In this document: positions 1-9,648 of the stretch, in pieces
Layout of the letters: every line of letters starts with the position of its first letter
How positions within the stretch are numbered: the stretch's first letter is position 1
Assembly (NCBI GenBank): GCA_950097015.1
Contig: CATNEN010000013.1
Span: forward strand, 620,001-684,000
Length of the DNA: 64,000 nucleotides
Source of the DNA: Macrostomum hystrix
Taxonomy: Eukaryota; Platyhelminthes; Macrostomidae
Reading direction: 5' to 3'
The notes under the pieces: model-generated
The model's input: the letters and a program-made list of their open reading frames with translations, nothing else
Database searches by the model: none
What the model was told of the DNA's origin: nothing
Made by a program: the position numbers and the translations under genes

Positions 1-360
1 GCAAAATATTCATGTAGCAAATATCGAGACGAGTAGAGATTTAGAGCAGCTATATAATGCGAAGCATTCACACATACCCGATTGCAAAAAAGCATTTGTT
101 TCCTAATCGGACGGTTGCTATAGGCTTTGGGAGAATTTTAGGAGATTGCGTTTAAGCGATGGATAATTATGGACAATTATTATATCTGCATTTAGACTTG
201 TCAAAAATTTTGAATAGATTGGTGGATATTTGACAGACTGATTATATAAATTGACAGATAGATTGACATATAGGTAAGGTATTGTATAGGTATATAGGTA
301 TAGGTATAGGCATTGACATATATCCATATATATATATGGATTGACAGATAGATTTAATAG
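1..360. other. AT-rich sequence, no gene seen
   Basis: AT-rich DNA that grades into the tandem array to its right. Degenerate GACAGATTGAC-like and TATAGGTATAGG-like short repeats appear from about 230. No splice-flanked coding segment could be supported on either strand. Confidence 0.5.
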
Positions 361-390
361 AGTTATAGATCGATAGGTAGATTAAATTGA

Positions 391-808
391 CTGATAGATT
401 GACAGTTAAGATTAGATGGATTGGTAGATTAGATGGATTGATAGATTAGATGGATTGATAGATTAGATGGATTGATAGGAAATTGACAGGTAAGATTAGA
501 TGGATTGGTAGATTAGATGGATTGATAGATTAGATGGATTGATAGATTAGATGGATTGATAGATTAGATGGATTGATAGGAAATTGACAGGTAAGATTAG
601 ATGGATTGGTAGATTAGATGGATTGATAGATTAGATGGATTGATAGATTAGATGGATTGATAGGAAATTGACAGGTAAGATTAGATGGATTGGTAGATTA
701 GATGGATTGATAGATTAGATGGATTGATAGATTAGATGGATTGATAGATTAGATGGATTGATAGGAAATTGACAGATAAGATTAGATGGATTGGTAGATT
801 GACAGGTA
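391..808. repeat. 17-bp minisatellite
   Basis: Tandem copies of ATTAGATGGATTGATAG. Blocks of three to five units are separated by a recurring interrupter, GGAAATTGACAGGTAAG, which gives a second-level periodicity. The flanks at 230-390 and 808-900 hold decayed related sequence. Confidence 0.9.
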
Positions 809-829
809 AAGATTAAATGAATTTATAGG

Positions 830-1473
830 TAGACATGTAGATTTGACAGATACGGAAATAGATCAGATAGATTGATTGACTGGTAGATTAGAGGAATAGA
901 TGCGTAGATAGACGGACTTAACAGAGCGGAAGCGGGATCGTACTGAAACGCGTTCCAGCTGCCATTTCGTTGGCTGCCCTGGAATGGGAGAATAATATTC
1001 TTTTATGGGACTTTAGCACGCGAATCCCCAAGGGGCGGGCCGGAACAGTCTAATGATAGGATTCTTTTAGGGGGCATGCTCTGTTGGCCGCAGTCGCACG
1101 GATAGAAGCAAAGTTTAGCGCAATAGACTGGAGTGCCAGAGCGGATCTGAGGTTAGGGATTGGGTTGCGCCCGGCCTCCGAGTTACAACAGACGAATGGA
1201 TTGATTCGGGAATCCACCGCTCGCGGGGCGCACTTTTCCCACTTTCCATTTGCACTTGAACCTCGGTGAGCTGACACAGAGAGCAGAAGGAACTGCCACT
1301 CGTTTTTTTTATTTTTTTAACGAAGCCTTTGAGCTGTCTGTCGGCAGGAGCGGTAATTGCGATCTGGCTTTCTGCTTTCTTTTTTTACCTACACACCGTC
1401 TCACAATCTGATCAGGCAGCTCAAGGTGACTTGTTTGGGAGTGAATGAATTCAACAGGTCAATTGGGTTTTCT
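830..1473. other. 3' flank of the apyrase gene
   Basis: Downstream flank of the minus-strand apyrase gene. A GC-richer stretch at about 1080-1265 is open on both strands, but the plus frame has no ATG start and no recognisable domain, so I do not call a gene. A possible minus-strand poly(A) signal lies near 1308. Confidence 0.4.
1308..1313 (-). terminator. poly(A) signal candidate, apyrase gene
   Basis: AATAAA on the minus strand, about 160 bp past the stop codon at 1474-1476. It lies in a T-rich tract, so it could be chance. Confidence 0.4.
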
Positions 1474-2997
1474 TCAGCTCAGAATTCGCAACAGCTGCAT
1501 TGCGGTGAAGGCTAGCGTGACGGTTGACAAATGCGGGCCCGCTGATGAGACGGCAGTCGGGCCGGAGCTCAGGTACTCGAGGCCGAGGCCGAGGCTCCAG
1601 CCCAGTGCGTCGCTGTTGCCCAGAGCGGAGAATTCGGCAGCCTCCGGCAGCCGCAGGCCGTGGCTGAGCAGCGCCGAGATGACGGCCGTGCTGATGCAAT
1701 AGTAGGGCGAGAAGCGGTCTGATCTTGGCGGGTCGCTGCAGACTCGACGGACGGCCCCAGCCAAATCGCCGACGGTGCCAGTGAAGGCGTTGCAGCGCAA
1801 GCCGCGGCTGACCGCAGCCCGGCAGGTTGCGTCATCGGGCCGAATGTTCGGCGCCAGGCCGTTCTGGTGGAGGAACTGGACCAGGAAGTACACGCTGCCA
1901 ATGCCGTACAGAGGCCAGTGGCTGCCGCCGCGAGCAAGGTCGACTTCGTCGTGCACTTCGAGCTGTCGGACCAGGCGTCGGGCCAGATCGGAGCAGACGT
2001 TGACCCGGCGCTCATCGGCCACGCCAGCCTCGCCAAGTAGGCGAACATCGGCCGAGCCGAAGCTGAAGTTAAGCGCCAGACTTGGAGCTATGCAAGGCGT
2101 TGAAATCTGCGTCATTGCCGGCCACGCGTCGGCGACGCTGGCCTCGTCGGCCTGGTAGCCGATGATGCGCAAGACGGACTCCTTGAAGCCGAGGCCCAAG
2201 TAGCTGTGTGTGTGCACTCGATAGTAGCGCCCGCCGCGCAGCTGGAAGATCGCCTTGCCCGCCGGCTCCTCGAAGGCCACCTGAAGCGAGCCGCCGCCGA
2301 CCTCCACTATCGGCTTCGTGACGGCGCCGACGTGCTGGAAGCTGCCCAGCAGGAAGTTCACGGCGATCCAAGAGTACTTCGCCTCGTCGCTGCCGCTGAG
2401 CATTCGCACCAGTTCAGCGTCGTCTGTCGGCACGCGGAAGACGGACCTGCGGAGTGCGGCTCGCGCCTCCTTAGCGACCTGCACCCTGGCGTGGGCCTTC
2501 ATGAGGCGGAAGCCAGCGGTGGCCCGCAGAATAGCCGAGGTGTCGGCGTGAATCGCCTGCGGAATGCCTTCGGCCACTTCGCCCAGAAGCTTCTCCAGCA
2601 TCTGCCGGCACCGCGGCGGGTTCCGTTCAAAATTCGACAAGCCCAGGTCGCTCTTTCGCTTATAGACGCTGACGTAGTCGAGGCCGATTGGGTTGGACCT
2701 GTTGACGCGGAACTGGTAGGCCAATGCCCGCGTGCCCGAGGAGCCGGCGTCCAGGATCACCAGGTAGACGGCTCCGCTTGGTGGCGGCTGCTGCGGCGGC
2801 GTCTGCGGCGACGAGGCGCTGTCTTCGAACTCGCCGCCGCTGTCGCCGGCACCGTCGGTGATGATGGCTGTATTGACTGTATCCTGCTGTGCCCGACGGC
2901 TTCGGTGCCGCCGACTGACGTCGATAGCTTCGACTGTCAGCGCAGAGACGATGAGCAGCGGGAGGAGGAGGCGAAATTGGCGGTTCCAGCTGGCCAT
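1474..2997 (-). CDS. secreted GDA1/CD39 apyrase, ENTPD5/6-like
   Basis: Hydrolyses nucleoside di- or triphosphates in the secretory lumen or outside the cell. The 507-residue frame is uninterrupted. I start at the ATG ending at 2997 because the longer frame opens with GTG. Residues 7-25 form a signal peptide or signal anchor, followed by a Ser/Pro-rich linker to about 75. Apyrase conserved regions are visible in order: ACR1 DAGSSGTR at 83-90, ACR2 ATAGFRL at 159-165, ACR3 GSDEAKYSWIAVNFLLG at 202-218 with the likely catalytic Glu at 205, ACR4 VEVGGGSLQ at 231-239, and ACR5 ALGWSLG near 464-470. HTHSYLGLGF at 262-271 and the GSDE form of ACR3 resemble ENTPD5/6 (soluble UDPase/GDPase) more than the two-membrane-span CD39 group. 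Paired cysteines in the second half (302, 335, 392, 402, 420, 434) fit disulfides. ACR4 departs from the usual DLGGAS core. The last 17 residues are hydrophobic after a Ser/Gly/Ala stretch, so GPI anchoring is possible (inference). Family assignment is firm; the subfamily is less sure. Confidence 0.9.
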   Translation of the reverse strand: MASWNRQFRLLLPLLIVSALTVEAIDVSRRHRSRRAQQDTVNTAIITDGAGDSGGEFEDSASSPQTPPQQPPPSGAVYLVILDAGSSGTRALAYQFRVNRSNPIGLDYVSVYKRKSDLGLSNFERNPPRCRQMLEKLLGEVAEGIPQAIHADTSAILRATAGFRLMKAHARVQVAKEARAALRRSVFRVPTDDAELVRMLSGSDEAKYSWIAVNFLLGSFQHVGAVTKPIVEVGGGSLQVAFEEPAGKAIFQLRGGRYYRVHTHSYLGLGFKESVLRIIGYQADEASVADAWPAMTQISTPCIAPSLALNFSFGSADVRLLGEAGVADERRVNVCSDLARRLVRQLEVHDEVDLARGGSHWPLYGIGSVYFLVQFLHQNGLAPNIRPDDATCRAAVSRGLRCNAFTGTVGDLAGAVRRVCSDPPRSDRFSPYYCISTAVISALLSHGLRLPEAAEFSALGNSDALGWSLGLGLEYLSSGPTAVSSAGPHLSTVTLAFTAMQLLRILS

Positions 2998-4380
2998 GAC
3001 GGTCACTGCGGCTGGTGCAAACTGCGGGGGCTGGCGACAGTGTAGCTCTGCCCTTCTAGCCCTGTGCTTCGTGTTTTGTGCCTTCTAGTGCCAGAACAAT
3101 CTGTCCAATAGTAGCCCTCGCCATTCGCCATTGGCTATTAGACAATTCAGCATGTTTCGTCGGCTCCCTCGAGCCTGTAGGGCCGGGGATGCTGCTCAGG
3201 CGTCCGGGATGAAGTGGCTGCGGTGGATCCAGCTGGAAGCGGATGTAGAGGCTGGGGGGTTGTCTGGCGCAGAGCAGGTCAAATTGAGCCGCACCGGTTT
3301 GACTAATGCCGACTTAGGGCGAAAGGCGAGGAAATAGGAGAAAGGTTTAGTGCAGTGCTAAAAAAATCCGATGAGACAGGCTTCAATAACAGCCAGCTGT
3401 GCGAGTTCCGCTTCAGGGATGCCACCTCGCCCTTGAGGTGGGGGGGGCAGATCGGGGATTTTCTACCCGCTTGAGGGAGCGATGAAGAGGGTCGGATAAA
3501 TGGGACGCAAAGCGGATATATTGTTCAAGCTTAGGAAAATTATCACAGTCATTTTCTCCCAAGGGGGAACAGCTCCCCTGCAGTATTAAGAGTGAAAGCC
3601 TATTTTAGTAATTTCGAAAGATTGCCTTTATTTATCCTTTTGCTGAGCTCAAAAAGCGCTTTGAATATCGAGTCTTTGAGTTGGCTGATTGATGCACAAT
3701 GCACCTACGTTTACAGTCCGGGGAAGTGGGTCAATAATTAATAGCTCATCAAAGCGCAGTTGTATTGGCTCAAGTCCAGCTCAAGTGCTCAAACACCAGT
3801 AAAATCTGGCATTCTGGCAAATTCAAATTGGGCATTAGTTGTTTCGTACTTTTTGGTCGTTAATTGGCGAACAAATGTGCGTTAAATTTGTTCATATTTG
3901 ATGCACTGAAGCCGGTTTTTGTTGCAGAAGTGCTTTCACAACCCATTCCTAGGCTTCTGACCCTCTAGCCTGGCTAAAGACGAACCAACTGCCACCCCAT
4001 CTGAGGGTCGCTTTAGTCCCTAGCAATGGCCGGGCTATGGCACTTGCTAAAGTGGAACTCCCATGGGGTCGCTTTGATTGGCACGATTAATTATGATCCC
4101 AGGCTGCTGCTGCTGCTGCTGCTGGCGCTGCTGCTGCTGCAAGTCTAAGCGCTTCATCATGTCAGTGACACGGCTGCACGTGTGTCTCCCCTACCGTCTG
4201 AGTGGAGTGTGTGTGTGTGTGTCCTCACAATGATAGGCCTACACTGCCTTCCTGGGAACTGTGAGATCCCAGCGCCTCCTAGTCCTTAACTCGGCGAAGT
4301 GTGATCGGTTAGCAAGCCGTCATCAGGGAATATGAAAGTGTCAGCTAAGCTTGCCGATAACGAGGCCTAAGGTCAACAGC
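2998..4380. other. intergenic, apyrase upstream region
   Basis: Holds the presumed promoter side of the minus-strand apyrase gene; no clear TATA box was found. A (CTG)n microsatellite interrupted by GCG lies at 4102-4140 and a short (TG)n run at about 4209-4222. No coding exon could be supported. Confidence 0.4.
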
Positions 4381-4483
4381 GCTTGGCACCGCTGGCAAGA
4401 GAGAGATAGAGAAATGGGGAGGAAAGACAAGGCAAAGTGGAGAGACGTAAGAGGAAAGAAGGACAGACAGAGAGGAGAGAAGA

Positions 4484-5044
4484 AAGAGGACAGAGGACAG
4501 AGGACAGAGGACAGAGGACAGATGACAGAGGACAGATGACAGAGGACAGAGGACAGAGGACAGAGGACAGAGGACAGAGGACAGAGGACAGAGGACAGAG
4601 GACAGAGGACAGAGGACAGAGGACAGAGGACAGATGACAGAGGACAGAGGACAGAGGACAGAGGACAGAGGACAGAGGACAGAGGACAGATGACAGAGGA
4701 CAGAGGACAGAGGACAGAGGACAGAGAACAGAGGACAGAGGACAGAGGACAGAGGACAGAGGACAGATGACAGAGGACAGAGGACAGAGGACAGAGGACA
4801 GAGGACAGAGGACAGAGGACAGATGACAGATGACAGAGGACAGAGGACAGAGGACAGAGGACAGAGGACAGAGGACAGAGGACAGAGGACAGATGACAGA
4901 GGACAGATGACAGAGGACAGAGGACAGAGGACAGAGGACAGAGGACAGAGGACAGAGGACAGAGGACAGATGACAGAGGACAGAGGACAGATGACAGAGG
5001 ACAGAGGACAGAGGACAGAGGACAGAGGACAGAGGACAGAGGAC
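4484..5044. repeat. 7-bp GAGGACA minisatellite
   Basis: About 80 tandem copies of GAGGACA (read as GACAGAG), with scattered GATGACA variants. The unit is 7 bp, so every frame gives a 7-residue repeat and the open frames here are artefacts. Confidence 0.95.
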
Positions 5045-5371
5045 GGCCTAGACTCCGTTAAAATAAATACCTTGCGAAAAATTATTTACTCCAAGTTTTT
5101 TTCCTAGCTTGCAAAAGTGAAAGAAATTCGGAATGAAGCAATAGTTATCGAAGGTCAGATGCAGAAATATAAAATTGCTTTTCTTGCTAGTCTAACAGCT
5201 GCTTTATCCAGGCACCTCTGGTGATGATTTCTTAGAAAACCACAAATATTGCTTCTTATTTGGCGGATCTCCTGCTTTCTGTAATTTTCTATTCTATCAG
5301 ATAGTGACGGAATTCATAATGGGATTTTGTCGGCAATCGATAAAATGCTCACTTACCCAGAGAAATAAATA
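5045..5371. other. intergenic, nothing recognised
   Basis: Unique AT-rich DNA between the 7-bp array and a SINE fragment. No exon, RNA or repeat could be supported. Confidence 0.4.
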
Positions 5372-5452
5372 TCCCTCATGGAGGGTGTCAGGACTCATTT
5401 GCCTTTCACACCAAGGTCCCTGAGCTCGATTCCGCGGCGAGGTCACAGTGAG
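5372..5452 (+). mobile_element. SINE family 2, truncated head
   Basis: Contains CACCAAGGTCCCTGAGCTCG followed by ATTCCGCGG, matching the tRNA-like head of the fuller copy at 39214. The B-box-like GAGCTCGATTCC is intact, but the A-box end is degraded and the body is missing. Confidence 0.7.
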
Positions 5453-5464
5453 AGTCTCACGATG

Positions 5465-5665
5465 CTTATATGCTCATTGACATGACTGCTCATACTAAAT
5501 GATCTATGCTCATCGACATGACTGCTCATACTAAATGATCTATGCTCATCGTCATGACTGCTCATACTGAATGATCTATGCTCATTGTCATGACTGCTCA
5601 TACTGAATGATCTATGCTCATTGTCATGACTGCTCATACTGAATGCTCAGTGTTCATTGTCATGA
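5465..5665. repeat. 36-bp tandem repeat, about 5 copies
   Basis: Unit core TGAATGATCTATGCTCAT followed by a CATGACTGCTCATAC-like half. The 36-bp length keeps a minus-strand frame open (MSSHDNEHRSFS repeat), which is a repeat artefact. Confidence 0.85.
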
Positions 5666-5934
5666 CAATGGAATATAATACAAACTCTACATTGTACGGT
5701 TTTTTTACATTCTATATTCTGTGCGAATGACTGCAAATAAATGAGTTAATTATCTAAGCTAACTATAGATTTAGAACAATGTCATGTCTAGAGCTGGAGA
5801 TTTTGAAAGGGCGGAATTCAGAGGAAAACTCTGGGATAAAAAATGTGAGCATAAGGCTTCAACATAATTTGCGTGAATCCTTTTCTGCCACTCACTAATC
5901 AGCTGATTGACTTATGGGGATAAATCTAATTTTC

Positions 5935-6120
5935 ATTGTGCAGGAAGGGCAGTCGAGACCGATAAAGCCTATTTTGCGGCAAGCTCAAAGCTCGGGGCCG
6001 GATGCTCAACTCAATTGACTGCCGAAATCCGTGACTGGTCACGGGCTCTGCGGAAGGACTTTTTCCCCGCAGCCAAACCTCCCAAGGGAGGGGGCGCCGA
6101 TGGCAAAAGTAGCATGAAAT
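5935..6120 (+). CDS. possible terminal coding exon, unrecognised
   Basis: A GC-rich island in AT-rich DNA. TTTTCATTGTGCAG looks like a 3' splice site ending at about 5942; from there one frame is open for about 59 codons to TGA at 6118-6120, ending in a basic Pro/Lys/Gly tail (PAAKPPKGGGADGKSSMK). No upstream exon could be assigned and I recognise no family. A minus-strand reading also has a good donor (CCG/GTAAGT) at 6137-6145, so the island could belong to the other strand. Either way it is a weak call. Confidence 0.2.
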
Positions 6121-6404
6121 GACCGTCGAGAGCAATACTTACCGGCTTCAGCGGCTCCGGTAAGGTACAGCATTCTATTTTTAGCATTCAAATTTGGAGG
6201 AATAAACAGGCTCTAACTAGACTAGACTAACAATACCACCGTTGGCCAGTTTATGGTCAGCTGATAAGCTTAATGACAGGATGTACCTGCAGTGCATAGA
6301 GTCTGTAACTCATTGCATTTACTGTTTACAACATACGTACTTTACTAAAAGACTCATTAACTCAGACTTACCCACTTACAGACTTCGAAATCTAATAGCG
6401 CCAT

Positions 6405-8740
6405 AAAGCTTACAGCATCCTACAGCTTACAGCATCCTACAGCTTACAGCATCCTACAGCTTACAGCATCCTACAGCTTACAGCATCCTACAGCTTACAG
6501 CATCCTACAGCTTACAGCATGCTACAGCTTAGAGCATGCTACAGCTTACAGCATCCTACAGCTTACAGCATCCTACAGCTTACAGCATCCTACAGCTTAC
6601 AGCATCCTACAGCTTACAGCATCCTACAGCTTACAGCATCCTACAGCTAACAGCATTCCACAGCTTACAGCAGCCTAAAACTTACAGCAAGCCTACAGCT
6701 TAGAGCATGCTACAGCTTACAGCATCCTACAGCTTACAGCATCCTTCAGCTAACAACATTCTACAGCTTACAGCATCCTACAGCTTAGAGCATGCTACAG
6801 CTTACAGGATCCATCAGCTTACAGCATCCTTCAGCTAACAACATTCTACAGCTTACAGCATCCTACAGCTTACAGCAAGTTTACAGCATTCTACAGCTTA
6901 CAGCATCCTACAGCTTACAGCATCCTACAGTTTACAGCATCCTAATGCTAACAGCATCCTACAGCTTATAGCAAGCCTACAGCTTACAGCATGCTACAGC
7001 TTACAGCATCCATCAGCTTACAGCATCCTACAGCTTACAGCAAGCCTACAGCTTACAGCATCCTACAGCTTACAGCAAGCCTACAGCTTACAGAATTCTA
7101 CAGCTTACAGCAAGCCTACAGCTTACAGCATGCTACAGCTTACAGCATCCGAATGCTAACAGAATCCTACAGCTTATAGCAAGCCTACAGCTACAGTATC
7201 CTACAGCTTACAGCATGCTACAGCTTACAGCAAGTCTACAGCTTACAGCATTATTCAGCTAACAACTTCTACAGCTTACAGCATCCTACAGCTTACAGCA
7301 TGCTACAGCTTACAGAAAGCCTATACAGCTTACAGCATCCGAATGCTAACAACATTCTACAGCTTACAGCATCCTACAGCTTACAGCATGCTACAGCTTA
7401 CAGCAAGCCTACAGCTTACAGCATCCGAATGCTAACAGCATCCTACAGCTTATAGCAAGCCTACAGCTTACAGCATGCTACAGCTTACAGCATCCATCAG
7501 CTTACAGCATCCTACAGCTTACAGCAAGCCTACAGCTTACAGCATCCTACAGCTTACAGCAAGCCTACAGCTTACAGAATTCTACAGCTTACAGCAAGCC
7601 TACAGCTTACAGCATGCTACAGCTTACAGCATCCGAATGCTAACAGAATCCTACAGCTTATAGCAAGCCTACAGCTACAGCATCCTACAGCTTACAGCAT
7701 GCTACAGCTTACAGCAAGTCTACAGCTTACAGCATTATTCAGCTAACAACTTCTACAGCTTACAGCATCCTACAGCTTACAGCATGCTACAGCTAACAAC
7801 ATCCTACAGCTTACAGCATGCTACAGCTTACAGAAAGCCTATACAGCTTACAGCATCCGAATGCTAACAACATTCTACAGCTTACAGCATCCTACAGCTT
7901 ACAGCATGCTACAGCTTACAGCAAGCCTACAGCTTACAGCATCCGAATGCTAACAGCATCCGAATGCTAACAGCATCCTACAGCTTATAGCAAGCCTACA
8001 GCTTACAGCATGCTACAGCTTACAGCATCCATCAGCTTACAGCATCCTACAGCTTACAGCAAGCCTACAGCTTACAGCATCCTACAGCTTACAGCAAGCC
8101 TACAGCTTACAGCATCCTACAGCTTACAGCAAGCCTACAGCTTACAGAATTCTACAGCTTACAGCAAGCCTACAGCTTACAGCATGCTACAGCTTACAGC
8201 ATCCGAATGCTAACAGAATCCTACAGCTTATAGCAAGCCTACAGCTACAGCATCCTACAGCTTACAGCATGCTACAGCTTACAGCAAGTCTACAGCTTAC
8301 AGCATTATTCAGCTAACAACTTCTACAGCTTACAGCATCCTACAGCTTACAGCATGCTACAGCTAACAACATCCTACAGCTTACAGCATGCTACAGCTTA
8401 CAGAAAGCCTATACAGCTTACAGCATCCGAATGCTAACAACATTCTACAGCTTACAGCATCCTACAGCTTACAGCATGCTACAGCTTACAGCAAGCCTAC
8501 AGCTTACAGCATCCGAATGCTAACAGCATTCTACAGCTTACAGCATCCTACAGCTTACAGCAAGCCTACAGCTTACAGCAAGCCTACAGCTTACAGCATC
8601 CGAATGCTAACAGCATTCTACAGCTTACAGCATCCTACAGCTTACAGCAAGCCTACAGCTTACAGCATGGTACAGCATACAGCATCCGAATGCTAACAGC
8701 ATTCTACAGCTTACAGCATCCTACAGCTTTCAGCATCCTA
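6405..8740. repeat. 17-bp minisatellite with higher-order repeats
   Basis: 2.3 kb built from CTACAGCTTACAGCATC and variants (CAAGC, CATGC, CATTC, AATGCTAACAG). From about 6950 a block of roughly 480-535 bp recurs three times: the same 40-residue frame begins at 6991, 7475 and 8010. The spacings are 484 and 535 bp and differ by exactly three units. Open frames are artefacts of the array. Confidence 0.95.
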
Positions 8741-9640
8741 CAGCATACTGTCAACAGAATCTTGCAGCCCGGTAGACTTCAAGCAGCTCCGCTGATTGTG
8801 CCAGCCGCCAGGCATCTGCAGATAGAATTTGAGTTAGGCCAGCTGTGCACTCGGACACAATTCCTGATTTAACATCCCAGGGTCCGCTTCCCTATTCAAT
8901 CTCATTGAATTCTCCCCAACCATTGCCCACCATTCAATGCTTGGCCAAGGGTTGTGCACGCGTGTGTGTTGTGTTTGTTTAATCCCAGCGCAAGGAATAA
9001 AAATGCGTGCAAAGAGAATGGAATGGGATAAGGGACGACGGTGATAAAGTGCGGAGATCCGCCCAAAGGATTAATGGTCTCTCAAGCCCGGGCTACCCCC
9101 AAGCCCATCAACCCACCTCAATGTCCCGCGGGCAAAGTCAATCGACCTTCCCCCATCATATAACTGGCTAAGACTGAACGGATTTTCACTTTTTTGTCAT
9201 TACATTCTAGAGATGTTTTTTCTTCTGAAAGAGGTCCTGTACAGTGATCAGATGATTTAAGATGCCGATAGTTCTCATAGATGACTGTGTTGCCAACATT
9301 CGGTATGAAACAATTATTTTTTAATTCATTCTAGACTGACTACTCAATGTGAATCAGTAGTAGTACATTTAGGTGTATCAAAGATGCTTGTCGAAGACCA
9401 TGGTGACAAGGACAGCTAACATATAACATATTGAACCCGTAATGGTTCCCGCAAATAATTGAAGCGAATATTCGCGCAATAGCAGGTAGCATGCGGATTG
9501 GTCTGCCGATTTTGGATCCCTGTGAGACACCTTTTTGTAACTCGGTGTTGATAATACAGTTTCTAAATTAATAAAATCATACTTATATTTTTCACCGGGT
9601 CAAAGCCAGGGGTATTCAGTCGGCTATTCCTCTTCCATCA
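8741..9640. other. intergenic, nothing recognised
   Basis: Unique sequence between two large arrays, GC-rich to about 9170 and AT-rich after. No exon with supporting splice sites, no RNA and no SINE were seen. Confidence 0.4.
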
Positions 9641-9648
9641 CGTCCTAT

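Noticed and set aside
1084-1269. Plus frame ending near a GTGAGC donor-like site
   Set aside because: No ATG start, no homology, and it lies in the 3' flank of the minus-strand apyrase gene.
2206-3045. 279-codon plus frame opposite the apyrase N-terminal half
   Set aside because: It is antisense to a clear GDA1/CD39 protein and GC-rich codon bias explains the open frame. No domain is seen.
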